Assembly: GCF_000631985.1 (NCBI RefSeq)
Contig: NZ_JFYN01000020.1
Span: 1 to 64,000 of the forward strand
Source: Pseudomonas sp. RIT288
GTDB lineage: Bacteria; Pseudomonadota; Gammaproteobacteria; Pseudomonadales; Pseudomonadaceae
Length of the DNA stretch: 64,000 nt
Direction of reading: 5' to 3'
In this document: positions 43,387 through 52,571 of the stretch, piece by piece
How the letters are laid out: each line of letters begins with the position of its first letter
Position numbering within the stretch: the stretch's first letter is position 1
Position numbers and translations under genes: made by a program
Notes under the pieces: model-generated
What the model saw: the letters and a program-made list of their open reading frames with translations, nothing else
What the model was told of the DNA's origin: nothing
Database searches by the model: none

Positions 43387-44445
43387 TTACCAGCGAAACC
43401 GCAACGAAGGTGCTACCGGTGCAGGCGCCTGAGTCGCAACAGGCGCTGCACCTGCCACCGCAGGCTGCGGCGCGGCGACCGGGGCCGGCGCCTCAGCCGG
43501 CAACTCCTGCAACTTCGCCAGCGACAATTGCGAACGCAACTGATCGGCACTGCCGTTGACCCGATACACGATGCGATCACCATCGACACTTTGCAGACGC
43601 ACACCGAACGGTTCGAGTAACCGCAGCAGCGTGGCGTAATGCTCAAGATTCATACCCTGCACTTCCAGAGTCTGTTGACCCGAAGCGCCAGGCTTGGCGA
43701 CAAATCGCGGCGCCAGACGCTCGGCCACCGCCAACATCACTGCGTCGGCCACGGCGGCCTGATCGGCGCCCTGCACACTGCCGGCCTCTTTCTGATCACC
43801 CAGCCACAGATGCCACTTGGCCTGCCACTGGCCGCCCTCTTCGTGCGCATGCACCGCCAACAGGGCATCCGCGCCGTAACGCTCCGAAGCGCCGCGCAAG
43901 GGCGCGGGATCGGTGCCATCCAGCACTGGCGCGGTGGCCACCAGTTGCTCACTCAGATCCGCCAGCGGCAAACGCAGCGGCAAGCCGCGATGCTGAGCCG
44001 CAGAGCGCAACGGTGCAGCCGCGGCCTGACCGTCGCCGACCAGGCTCGAACCTTCAGTCGAATCGTTCAGCCACCAGCTCAGAATCGACGGCCGACTCGC
44101 CCCCCACAATGACAGCCCGGCGCGACGCAGCGCCTGCTCAGTGGTGGCCGGATCGAAATCGACCTTGAGCACCTCCGGCGGCCCGGCATCGAAACCGAAC
44201 TGACTGATGATCTGCTGCGGATCCTTGCGAATCGCCGCCAGCCCGGGACTTTGCGGAGCCTTGGGGTCTCCCGTCAGACGCAACACCAGCGTATCCAGTG
44301 CTGCCTGCGTGGCGCGATCACGCTCTTCCGGCGCCTGGCTGCTGACCGGCTGGCGCACTTGATAGAGACCTTTGAGGTTTTCGGCATGACTCGCCAGGCT
44401 GACCAACGACAAACAACCCACAACCAACAATTTACAAAAACGCAT
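43387..44445 (-). CDS. DUF2066 domain protein, exported
   Basis: 352 residues. Signal peptide MRFCKLLVVGCLSLVSLASHA. The region to about 290 matches DUF2066 by its start (LYQVRQPVSSQAPEERDRATQAALDTLVLRLTG). The C-terminus is Pro/Ala rich. Function unknown; gene order purM-divergent is common in Pseudomonas. Confidence 0.8.
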   Translation of the reverse strand: MRFCKLLVVGCLSLVSLASHAENLKGLYQVRQPVSSQAPEERDRATQAALDTLVLRLTGDPKAPQSPGLAAIRKDPQQIISQFGFDAGPPEVLKVDFDPATTEQALRRAGLSLWGASRPSILSWWLNDSTEGSSLVGDGQAAAAPLRSAAQHRGLPLRLPLADLSEQLVATAPVLDGTDPAPLRGASERYGADALLAVHAHEEGGQWQAKWHLWLGDQKEAGSVQGADQAAVADAVMLAVAERLAPRFVAKPGASGQQTLEVQGMNLEHYATLLRLLEPFGVRLQSVDGDRIVYRVNGSADQLRSQLSLAKLQELPAEAPAPVAAPQPAVAGAAPVATQAPAPVAPSLRFRW

Positions 44446-44819
44446 GGAAAATTCCCGTCGACAGGAGCGGCTGGAACAGGCCGCGTGAACCGGTTAAGCA
44501 AGGCTGTGACCATCTGCCAGCGCAAAACATTCACACGGTAGCGGTAAGTTTTTGCACAGTGGTAACGATAGACGGTTAATCGGCACACCTTATACAGGCA
44601 GCTGCCCGGCACAATTGCAAAAAATTTCAGTCGATTATGCCCCTGCCCGTCGGCGCGAGGATGGCCGCTGCCCCTCAAGCCTGATAAAATCGCGCGCCTT
44701 CGCAGACCGGCAACAGCCGGGCACCCCGAAATTCGCGTGAGGCCATTGCCCTCTCGATTTCGATGTTCCCGCTGAACTCGGTCGTTACCCCTGAATCCCC
44801 TCCCCTAAAGGCCTGGATC
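44446..44819. other. Divergent promoter region, DUF2066 gene and purM
   Basis: 374 bases with no gene. GCCTGATAAAATCG near 44680 is a fair -10 candidate for purM on the plus strand; no PurR-type palindrome was recognised. An in-frame extension of purM to 44763 has no RBS. Confidence 0.5.
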
Positions 44820-45878
44820 ATGAGCAAGCAACCCTCCCTGAGCTACAAGGACGCCGGTGTAGACATCGACGCCGGTGAAGCATTGGTCGAACGCATCAAG
44901 AGCGTCGCCAAGCGCACTGCGCGCCCGGAAGTCATGGGCGGCCTGGGCGGTTTCGGCGCCCTCTGCGAAATCCCGGCCGGCTACAAGCAGCCTGTGCTGG
45001 TTTCCGGCACCGATGGCGTTGGCACCAAGCTGCGCCTGGCGCTGAACCTGAACAAGCACGACAGCATCGGCATCGACCTGGTCGCCATGTGCGTCAACGA
45101 CCTGGTGGTCTGCGGTGCAGAACCACTGTTCTTCCTTGACTACTACGCCACCGGCAAGCTCAACGTCGACACCGCTGCCCAGGTTGTAACCGGCATCGGC
45201 GCCGGCTGCGAACTGTCCGGTTGCTCGCTGGTTGGCGGCGAAACCGCTGAAATGCCAGGCATGTACGAAGGCGAAGACTACGACCTGGCCGGTTTCTGCG
45301 TCGGTGTGGTGGAGAAAGCCGAAATCATCGACGGCTCGAAAGTGGCCACCGGTGACGCGCTGATCGCCCTGCCATCGTCCGGCCCGCACTCCAACGGCTA
45401 CTCACTGATCCGCAAGATCATCGAAGTGTCCGGCGCCGACATCGAAAACATCCAGCTCGACGGCAAACCACTGACCGACCTGCTGATGGCCCCGACCCGC
45501 ATCTACGTGAAGCCGCTGCTCAAGCTGATCAAAGACACCGGCGCGGTCAAAGCCATGGCCCACATCACCGGTGGCGGCCTGCTGGACAACATCCCGCGCG
45601 TTCTGCCAAAAGGCGCTCAGGCCGTGGTTGACGTGGCCAGCTGGACTCGCCCGGCCGTGTTCGACTGGCTGCAAGAGAAAGGCAACGTTGACGAGACCGA
45701 AATGCACCGCGTACTGAACTGCGGCGTGGGCATGGTGATCTGCGTGGCTCAGGAGCACGTTGAAGTGGCCCTGAAGACCCTGCGTGACGCCGGCGAACAG
45801 CCTTGGGTTATCGGTCAGATCGCTGCCGCTGCCGAAGGTGCTGCTCAGGTTGATCTGCAGAACCTTAAGGCTCATTAA
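44820..45878 (+). CDS. purM: Phosphoribosylformylglycinamidine cyclo-ligase
   Basis: 352 residues. Motifs: LSYKDAGVDIDAGEALVERIK, GGFGALCEIP, SGTDGVGTKLRLA, GCSLVGGETAEMPGMY and GPHSNGYSLIRKI, as in AIR synthetase. Converts FGAM to AIR in purine synthesis. The stop overlaps the purN ATG (TAATG), so the pair is translationally coupled. Confidence 0.97.
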   Translation: MSKQPSLSYKDAGVDIDAGEALVERIKSVAKRTARPEVMGGLGGFGALCEIPAGYKQPVLVSGTDGVGTKLRLALNLNKHDSIGIDLVAMCVNDLVVCGAEPLFFLDYYATGKLNVDTAAQVVTGIGAGCELSGCSLVGGETAEMPGMYEGEDYDLAGFCVGVVEKAEIIDGSKVATGDALIALPSSGPHSNGYSLIRKIIEVSGADIENIQLDGKPLTDLLMAPTRIYVKPLLKLIKDTGAVKAMAHITGGGLLDNIPRVLPKGAQAVVDVASWTRPAVFDWLQEKGNVDETEMHRVLNCGVGMVICVAQEHVEVALKTLRDAGEQPWVIGQIAAAAEGAAQVDLQNLKAH

Positions 45879-46528
45879 TGTCCGCAACCTGTGATGTCGT
45901 GGTGCTGTTGTCCGGCACCGGCAGTAACTTGCAGGCTCTGATCGACAGCACGCGGACCGGCGACAGCCCGGTCCGCATCGCTGCGGTGATTTCCAACCGC
46001 GCCGACGCCTACGGCCTGCAACGCGCCAGTGACGCGGGTATCGCCACCCGCTCGCTGGATCACAAGGCCTTCGAAGGTCGCGAGGCCTTCGATGCTGCCC
46101 TGATTGAACTGATCGACGAATTCAAACCCAAACTCGTGGTACTGGCCGGCTTCATGCGCATTCTCAGCGCTGATTTCGTGCGTCACTACCAGGGTCGTCT
46201 GCTCAATATCCACCCGTCGCTGCTGCCCAAATACAAAGGGTTACACACTCATCAGCGCGCGCTCGAGGCCGGCGACGCCGAACACGGCTGCTCCGTGCAC
46301 TTCGTCACCGAGGAACTCGATGGTGGACCACTGGTCGTACAGGCAGTAATACCGGTAGAGTTGCACGACACGCCGCAGACACTTGCGCAGCGAGTGCATG
46401 TCCAGGAACACCTGATCTACCCGATGGCTGTACGCTGGTTTGCCGAAGGCCGACTGGCACTCGGTGAGCAAGGTGCTTTACTGGATGGCCAGTTACTCGC
46501 GGCCAGCGGCCACTTGATTCGACACTAG
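45878..46528 (+). CDS. purN: Phosphoribosylglycinamide formyltransferase
   Basis: 216 residues. VVLLSGTGSNLQALID (phosphate loop), GFMRILSADFVRHYQGRLLN then IHPSLLPKYKG with the catalytic His, and EELDGGPLVVQ with the catalytic Asp. Transfers formyl from 10-formyl-THF to GAR. Coupled to purM. Confidence 0.97.
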   Translation: MSATCDVVVLLSGTGSNLQALIDSTRTGDSPVRIAAVISNRADAYGLQRASDAGIATRSLDHKAFEGREAFDAALIELIDEFKPKLVVLAGFMRILSADFVRHYQGRLLNIHPSLLPKYKGLHTHQRALEAGDAEHGCSVHFVTEELDGGPLVVQAVIPVELHDTPQTLAQRVHVQEHLIYPMAVRWFAEGRLALGEQGALLDGQLLAASGHLIRH

Positions 46529-46536
46529 GAGATTTT

Positions 46537-47250
46537 ATGCGTCGCGCCCTGCTCTTCGCTTGCGCTCTGTTCGCCCTGCCTTTCGCGCAGGCGGCAGACC
46601 TTCAACCGTTCTCCGCCAGCTACACCGCCGACTGGAAACAGTTGCCCATGAGCGGCACTGCCGAACGCAGCCTGACCAAGGAAGCCAACGGCGTCTGGAA
46701 ACTCAGCTTCAAGGCGTCGATGATGATCGCCAGCCTGACCGAAGAAAGCACCCTGACCCTGGACAAGGACACCCTGCTGCCACAGTCCTACCACTTCGAA
46801 CGTGGCGGTCTGGGCAAAGCGAAAAAGGCTGATCTGGATTTCGACTGGAACAGCAAGATGGTCACCGGCACCGACCGTGGCGACGCGGTCAAGATCCCGC
46901 TGAACCGTGGCATGGTCGACAAGTCGACCTATCAGCTGGCGCTGCAGCATGACGTGGCCGCCGGCAAGAAGACCATGAGCTATCAGGTGGTTGACGACGG
47001 TGAAGTCGATACCTATGACTTCCGTGTACTGGGTGCCGAGAAAGTCGACACCAAGGCCGGCAAGATCGATGCGATCAAGGTCGAGCGCGTGCGCGACCCG
47101 ACACAAAGCAAGCGCACCACCGTCCTTTGGTTCGCCAAGGACTGGGATTACCTGCTGGTCCGCCTGCAACAGGTTGAAACCGACGGCAAGGAGTACAACA
47201 TCATGCTCCAGGACGGTACGGTCAACGGCAAGGCTGTCAAAGGCAGCTGA
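46537..47250 (+). CDS. DUF3108 domain protein, periplasmic
   Basis: 237 residues. Signal peptide MRRALLFACALFALPFAQAA. The beta-rich body fits DUF3108 (FSASYTADWKQLPMSGTAER at the start, KVERVRDPTQSKRTTVLWFA later). The SD GGAG is in the purN stop region, so it forms an operon with purMN. A strong terminator follows. Confidence 0.85.
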   Translation: MRRALLFACALFALPFAQAADLQPFSASYTADWKQLPMSGTAERSLTKEANGVWKLSFKASMMIASLTEESTLTLDKDTLLPQSYHFERGGLGKAKKADLDFDWNSKMVTGTDRGDAVKIPLNRGMVDKSTYQLALQHDVAAGKKTMSYQVVDDGEVDTYDFRVLGAEKVDTKAGKIDAIKVERVRDPTQSKRTTVLWFAKDWDYLLVRLQQVETDGKEYNIMLQDGTVNGKAVKGS

Positions 47251-47265
47251 TCCGTCGTTACAACG

Positions 47266-47294
47266 AAAAGCCCCGCCAGTGCGGGGCTTTTTTT
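47266..47294 (+). terminator. Terminator of purM-purN operon
   Basis: Stem AAAAGCCCCGC/GCGGGGCTTTT with loop CAGT and a T8 run. Confidence 0.92.
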
Positions 47295-47310
47295 GTGCCT
47301 GCAATTCCCC

Positions 47311-47392
47311 CCCTGTAGGAGCTGCGGCATGCTGCGATCTTTTGATTCTGCTAAAGAGCAAAAGATCGCAGCGTGCCGCAGCTCCTACAGGG
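47311..47392. repeat. REP palindrome, type A
   Basis: Arms starting CCCTGTAGGAGCTGCGGCA and ending CCTACAGGG, in the convergent gap before the chemoreceptor stop. Confidence 0.85.
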
Positions 47393-47398
47393 ACAGGT

Positions 47399-49024
47399 TC
47401 AGACCGAGAATTTGGCCACCATATTGTTCAAATCCACCGCCAGCCGCGACAACTCCTGGCTCGCCGCACTGGTCTGATTCGCCCCCGCCGATGTCTGCAT
47501 CGCCAGATCGCGGATGTTCATCAGGTTGCGGTCCACCTCCCGCGCCACTGCCGCCTGCTCCTCCGAGGCGCTGGCGATCACCAGGTTGCGCTCGTTGATC
47601 AAGGTGAACGCCGAGGCGATTTCCTCCAGCGCCATACCCGCAGCCTTGGCCAGCTCCAGGGTCGAATTGGCGCGGACGCTGCTCTGCTGCATCGAACTCA
47701 CCGCCGAATCGGTGCCCTGCTGGATACCACCGATCATCTGCTCGATTTCCTGGGTCGATTGCTGGGTGCGATGCGCCAGCGCCCGTACCTCATCGGCCAC
47801 CACCGCGAAGCCACGACCGGCATCTCCGGCCCGCGCCGCCTCGATCGCCGCGTTCAGCGCCAGCAGATTGGTCTGCTCGGCAATCGAGCGGATCACGTCG
47901 AGCACTTTGCTGATGCCATGAACCTTCTGCGCCAGATCCTCGACCTGCGTTGCATTGGAGGTGACGTCGTCAGCCAGGGACTGGATTGAAGTCACGGTCT
48001 GGTTGACCTGCTCGCGCCCATGCTGGGCAATCCGGTCAGATTCGCGCGACGCCTCGGAAGTCGCCACGGCGTTGCTCGCCACCTCTTCCACGGCAGCGGT
48101 CATCTGATTGACCGCCGTGGCGGCCTGCTCGATCTCCAGGCTTTGCTGATGCAGCCCGCGCGTGGCGTCCTCGGTGACGCAACTCAGCTCTTCCGAGGCC
48201 GACGCCAACTGACTGGACGACTCGGAAATCTGCCGGATGGTGTCGCGCAGGTTGTGCTGCATGCTTTTCAGCGCCTGCAGCAGCCGCGCTGGCTCGTCCT
48301 TGCCGGAGATGTTGATATCGCCAGTCAGATCACCGCCCGCCACCACTTGCGCCACACCCAGGGATTGCGCCAACGGCAACACGATGCTGCGAGTCAGCAA
48401 CAGCGCCAGGCCGATGGTGACAAGGGCCGTTATGCCGATCATCACCCCGACCCACACTCGCGAGTTGGTGAAGACCAGCCGCGCGGCCTCGGTGGCGAGA
48501 TTGGCATTGTGTTTGTTCAGTTCGACCAGTTCACGCAGGGTGACCGCAATCTCGTCGGCCAAGGGGCTCATTTCACCATTGAGGATGGCCGCCGCCTCTT
48601 CCACTCGATTCTGGGCAGACAACTGCATGACCTGCGCCTGAAGCTCCAGATATCGGTGCTCGGCGACCTTGAAGCGATCAAACAGTCCGCGCTCCTGGGG
48701 CAGCACGATCAGCACGTCATAACGCTGCTGAGCCTCACTGAGCGCACCGCGCAGCTCATTGAGCTTGGCGACATTCTGCTGCAGCGCCTGCGGGTCGCGA
48801 TTGAGCAGCAGGCGCATGGTCAGCGCGCGCAAACGCAGCATTTCCTGACTCATCTCGCCGACCGCCATCACGCTCGGCAGCCAGTTGTTGTCGACCTCAT
48901 CAGACTGCGCGCGCATGTTCGCCATTTGCAGCAGGGCGAACGCCCCCAGGGCAAACACCATCAGCGCCAACACAGCAAAACCCAGGCCGGCACGCGGCGC
49001 GATATTGAGACTACGGATGCTCAT
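47399..49024 (-). CDS. Methyl-accepting chemotaxis protein
   Basis: 541 residues. TM1 at about 11-31, a periplasmic four-helix-bundle sensor (about 32-190), TM2 at about 192-213, HAMP (about 214-268), then the signalling domain with the tip RSIAEQTNLLALNAAIEAAR and GDAGRGFAVVADEVRALA. No NWETF-like CheR tether at the C-terminus. The ligand is not predictable. Start at 49024 chosen over the longer frame, with GAG near the ATG. Confidence 0.92.
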   Translation of the reverse strand: MSIRSLNIAPRAGLGFAVLALMVFALGAFALLQMANMRAQSDEVDNNWLPSVMAVGEMSQEMLRLRALTMRLLLNRDPQALQQNVAKLNELRGALSEAQQRYDVLIVLPQERGLFDRFKVAEHRYLELQAQVMQLSAQNRVEEAAAILNGEMSPLADEIAVTLRELVELNKHNANLATEAARLVFTNSRVWVGVMIGITALVTIGLALLLTRSIVLPLAQSLGVAQVVAGGDLTGDINISGKDEPARLLQALKSMQHNLRDTIRQISESSSQLASASEELSCVTEDATRGLHQQSLEIEQAATAVNQMTAAVEEVASNAVATSEASRESDRIAQHGREQVNQTVTSIQSLADDVTSNATQVEDLAQKVHGISKVLDVIRSIAEQTNLLALNAAIEAARAGDAGRGFAVVADEVRALAHRTQQSTQEIEQMIGGIQQGTDSAVSSMQQSSVRANSTLELAKAAGMALEEIASAFTLINERNLVIASASEEQAAVAREVDRNLMNIRDLAMQTSAGANQTSAASQELSRLAVDLNNMVAKFSV

Positions 49025-49162
49025 TACTCTGGTTCCTTCCAAAAGCGCTGCATCAACCCTGCAGCTGGTTGCTTTAGAAGGTATCGGCCCCGCGCCAATT
49101 TGCGTAAGACCAAAAGGTGATATCAAAAGGCCTTGATACTTCGAACCCTCGGCATTAACGAT

Positions 49163-50185
49163 TCAGCGCGGTTTCCCGGACTTTGCTGCTGTTCGCGGCA
49201 ATATCGCCAGGAAGTTATCCCGGGCGACTTTACGTGCGACGTCTTCGGGCAATGCATCAAGGAACGGTGTGAAACTGCGCATTTCCTGACCGAGCTTGTT
49301 GAATCGGCCTACAACATCCGAACCCACCATGAAGCGCTCGGGGTATTTCTTCACCAATGCCAGCCATTCCGCGCGCGGCTTGCCCTGCTCATCCAGCAGA
49401 TACGGCGTGAGCATGCTCCACGACAGATCGATGAACAGATTCGGATAAGCCTCAAGCATCCGGCTCACCGTCGGCAGCAGGAATTTCAGCTGCGTCTGGT
49501 GGCGATGAATCTCCGCGCTGGTGCCGGCGTGCGCCCAGATGAACCGGGTGTGCGGATGATTACGCAGCGGTTCCTCGATTTCCTTCAGGTACAGCGGATT
49601 TTTCTCACGTTTGGAGGTGATGTTGGAATGCAGCATCACTGGCAGATCGTTTTCGGCAGCCAAGTGATATATCCGCTTCATCGCCTCGTTATTGGCCCGT
49701 GGCGTGTCGCCGGCGGTCAACGCCGTCAAGTCATCATGGCGGGTGAACACTTCGCCAATGCCCTGCCACAGCCCCGGATACAGATCGAGCATGCGCTGAA
49801 TGTGTGCGGAGGAGTTCTTGTCGTTGGGGTTGAAGCCCGACAGGAATGGATGGAAGTGCAGACGCTGCTCCGCAGTCAGCTTTTGCACGGCATCGGCAAC
49901 GATCACGTCGGTGGCGCTGTACCAGTAGGCATCGGCATCATCACCGGCGTAATAGCGTGGACGCTTGGGTTCGTCCTCATGCCATTTCTTCGCCACGGGA
50001 ATACCGGAAATCATCACATGGTCGATGGAATTGTCCTGCATGGCCGTGAGCAATTTCGCCATGCCGGCGGTTTCCTGGAAAAAATCCACGTAGTGCAGGT
50101 GCGCATCGCTGTAGGTGTAATCGCGGGCGCTGACGGTACCGGCAAATGCCAGCAGGCAGGCAAGACTCAAACGAAACAAGGACAC
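49163..50185 (-). CDS. Exported amidohydrolase-family protein
   Basis: 340 residues from GTG 50185, seven bases after GGAGA; the upstream ATG (50209) has a weak RBS. A signal peptide follows (MSLFRLSLACLLAFAGTVSA). Metal ligands of the TIM-barrel amidohydrolase fold: YSDAHLHYVDFF (H-x-H), MLHSNITS, WAHAGTSAEIHRHQ and MVGSDVVGRF. Metal-dependent hydrolase or decarboxylase-like; substrate unknown. Confidence 0.82.
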   Translation of the reverse strand: MSLFRLSLACLLAFAGTVSARDYTYSDAHLHYVDFFQETAGMAKLLTAMQDNSIDHVMISGIPVAKKWHEDEPKRPRYYAGDDADAYWYSATDVIVADAVQKLTAEQRLHFHPFLSGFNPNDKNSSAHIQRMLDLYPGLWQGIGEVFTRHDDLTALTAGDTPRANNEAMKRIYHLAAENDLPVMLHSNITSKREKNPLYLKEIEEPLRNHPHTRFIWAHAGTSAEIHRHQTQLKFLLPTVSRMLEAYPNLFIDLSWSMLTPYLLDEQGKPRAEWLALVKKYPERFMVGSDVVGRFNKLGQEMRSFTPFLDALPEDVARKVARDNFLAILPRTAAKSGKPR

Positions 50186-50338
50186 AAGTAATCTCCGGCA
50201 GGTAGGCATAGCCTAGACCCTGAGCCGATCACAAGGGTTCATCCTGCAGGAAAGTGGAACGCGACTCCGTGGGAATACTCTATAACTGCAAGGTCTTTTT
50301 TGATCGAACGACTTTTCCCTACTGCCAGTGAGGTTGCC

Positions 50339-50755
50339 ATGACTGTTACCGTCAATACCGTCTCCGCCGAAGGTTTTCGTCACACCGTACAGATCGATGA
50401 CCACGAATTATTTGCCGACGTGCCGAAGTCTGCCGGCGGCGAGGGCTCGGCACCCGAGCCACACGACTACTTCGACGCCGCGCTCGGCGCCTGCAAGGCA
50501 CTGACCCTGAAGATGTACGCGAAAAAGAAAGACATCCCGCTGACCGGCGTAGGTGTCGAGGTCAAACGCGACAACAGCGAAGAGCAGAAAGGCAAATACG
50601 CGCTGCACGTGACGCTCACCCTCAAGGGCGTCCTCACCGATGCCCAGCGTGAAGAACTGCTGCGCGTCGCTGATCGCTGCCCGATCCACAAGCTGATGAC
50701 CACCACCGACGTCAGCATCGAAACCCACGCACCGCAAGGCTTCGACAGCCAGTAA
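50339..50755 (+). CDS. OsmC-family protein
   Basis: 138 residues. Two conserved cysteines, C52 in AALGACKALTLKMYA and C114 in VADRCPIHKLM, as in OsmC/Ohr-like thiol peroxidases. Start at 50339 chosen for the AGG upstream and alignment to the family start. Likely reduces organic peroxides. Lacks N-terminal exports. Confidence 0.9.
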   Translation: MTVTVNTVSAEGFRHTVQIDDHELFADVPKSAGGEGSAPEPHDYFDAALGACKALTLKMYAKKKDIPLTGVGVEVKRDNSEEQKGKYALHVTLTLKGVLTDAQREELLRVADRCPIHKLMTTTDVSIETHAPQGFDSQ

Positions 50756-50816
50756 TCACCCTCTTGCCAGCGGCGGGTTATGCTTCTGGCATCACCCGCT
50801 CAGCCTGGAATGCACC

Positions 50817-51689
50817 ATGGATACGCAACCACTGATCATCCGCCCGCGCGCCGAAGACGTCGAAGGCCAGCCGATCCTGCGCCCGCTGCCGTCAGCCAAA
50901 TGCCGCAGCGTCGGGCCATTCGTGTTTTTCGACCACATGCTCGAAACGGTTTATCCGACGGGCAAAGGCATGAACATCCGACAGCATCCGCACATTGGTC
51001 TGTCGACCCTGACCTACCTGTTCGAAGGGCAAATCCAGCACAAGGACAGCCTCGGCTCCGATCAGGTGGTCAGCGCCGGCGATGTCAGCTGGATGACTGC
51101 CGGCAGTGCGATTGCTCACGTCGAGCGCACGCCCGAGCCGTTGTGGGAGCAAAGCTTCACGATGCACGGCTTGCAGATCTGGCTGGCCTCGCCCAAGGAT
51201 CACGAGCAAGGCCCGGGACATTACAGCCATCACCCGGCGGCAACCCTGCCGGTCAGCGATAACCTTGGCGTGCAGATTCGGATGATCGCCGGGTCAGGCT
51301 TTTGCCTGAAATCGCCGGTACCGGTGCTTTCTCCTACGCTGTACGCCGAAGTGAAGATGCAGACCGCCACCACTTTGCTGATCCCGACCGAGCACGCAGA
51401 ACGCGCGATTTATGTGCTCAGTGGGGACGCGCAGTTGAATGGCGAGCCCCTCGCCCCCCATGCGCTGGCGGTATTGCCGGCCGGGGAAGAGCTGAGCCTG
51501 TTCGCCGAGAGCGATGTGCATGCGGTGGTGTTCGGTGGCGCGCCGCTGGACGGGCCACGACGGATCAACTGGAATTTTGTCGCGAGCGATCCGGCGGCGA
51601 TCGACGAGGCGCGGCGCAAGTGGGCGGCCGGGGACTGGCCGACGGTGCCGGGGGAAATCGAGCGGATTGAATTGCCGGCGGGCCGGTAA
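50817..51689 (+). CDS. Pirin-family protein
   Basis: 290 residues, bicupin. N-terminal metal motif RQHPHIGLSTLTYLFEGQIQ, HKDSLGSDQVVSAGDVSWMT and AIAHVE match pirin; the C-terminal cupin is degenerate. Some members are quercetinases or regulators of metabolism; role here unknown. Confidence 0.9.
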   Translation: MDTQPLIIRPRAEDVEGQPILRPLPSAKCRSVGPFVFFDHMLETVYPTGKGMNIRQHPHIGLSTLTYLFEGQIQHKDSLGSDQVVSAGDVSWMTAGSAIAHVERTPEPLWEQSFTMHGLQIWLASPKDHEQGPGHYSHHPAATLPVSDNLGVQIRMIAGSGFCLKSPVPVLSPTLYAEVKMQTATTLLIPTEHAERAIYVLSGDAQLNGEPLAPHALAVLPAGEELSLFAESDVHAVVFGGAPLDGPRRINWNFVASDPAAIDEARRKWAAGDWPTVPGEIERIELPAGR

Positions 51690-51691
51690 AG

Positions 51692-51762
51692 CAAAAGATC
51701 GCAGCCTGCGGCAGCTCCTACCTCGATCACATGCAGGAGCTGTCGCAGACTGCGATCTTTTG
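51692..51762. repeat. REP palindrome, type A
   Basis: Left arm CAAAAGATCGCAGCCTGCGG, right arm with two changes, between convergent pirin and hydrolase genes. Confidence 0.8.
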
Positions 51763-51774
51763 ATTTTGAAACAA

Positions 51775-52503
51775 TCAGCCTTTGAACACTTCTTCCAGCA
51801 AGTCATGCATCGACTTGAACGCGCGCTTGGCGGTCTTCGCGTCATACATCATCTTGCCCGGCACATTGGCATCCGGATCGGTGAACGAATGCACCGCACC
51901 GCCATAGCTGAGCAACTGCCAATCGACCTTCGCCGCGTTCATTTCATCTTCGAACGCCGGCAATTGCTCTTTCGGCACCAACGGGTCGGAAGCACCGTGC
52001 AGCACCAGCACCGAGCCCTTGATGTTCTGCGCATCGGCCGGGTTCGGCGAGTCGAGCGTGCCGTGGAACGACACCGCCGCCTTCACCGGTGCACCGGTAC
52101 GCGCCAGATCCAGCGCACAGCAACCACCGAAGCAGAAACCGAACACCGCCAGTTTTGAGGTATCAACCGCCGCCTCACCCTGCTGCTGCAACTGCTCGAA
52201 CGCTGCCTGCATACGCTTGCGCAACAGAGCACGGTCATTCTTCAGCGGCATCATCGCCGCGCCGGCCTCGTCAGCGTTCTGCGGACGCACTGCCTGCCCG
52301 TACACGTCAGCAATCAACACCACGTAGCCCTTGGCCGCGACCGACTTGGCGATCTCCTCGGCACCGGCGCTGACGCCCATCCAGTTCGGCGCCATCAACA
52401 GGCCCGGGCGCGCGCCCTTGTGCTCGGCGTCGAACGCCAGACGACCTTCATAGGACTGACCATCCAGCTGATAGACCACGGAACGTACAGTGACTTGGCT
52501 CAT
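51775..52503 (-). CDS. Dienelactone hydrolase family protein
   Basis: 242 residues, alpha/beta hydrolase. Nucleophile C124 in FGFCFGGCCALDLA, acid D173 in LHGASDPLVP, His H205 in YGGAVHSFTDP: the Cys-Asp-His triad of dienelactone hydrolases. AGGAG is six bases before the ATG. It lies directly downstream of htpG with a terminator between. Confidence 0.92.
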   Translation of the reverse strand: MSQVTVRSVVYQLDGQSYEGRLAFDAEHKGARPGLLMAPNWMGVSAGAEEIAKSVAAKGYVVLIADVYGQAVRPQNADEAGAAMMPLKNDRALLRKRMQAAFEQLQQQGEAAVDTSKLAVFGFCFGGCCALDLARTGAPVKAAVSFHGTLDSPNPADAQNIKGSVLVLHGASDPLVPKEQLPAFEDEMNAAKVDWQLLSYGGAVHSFTDPDANVPGKMMYDAKTAKRAFKSMHDLLEEVFKG

Positions 52504-52534
52504 TTCTGACTCCTGATTGGTTAAACACCAGAAT

Positions 52535-52561
52535 GAAAAAACCCGCCGAAGCGGGTTTTTC
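52535..52561 (-). terminator. Terminator of htpG
   Basis: Stem AAAAACCCGC/GCGGGTTTTT, loop CGAA, with T run on the minus strand, about 11 bases past the htpG stop. Confidence 0.88.
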
Positions 52562-52571
52562 TACAACATGA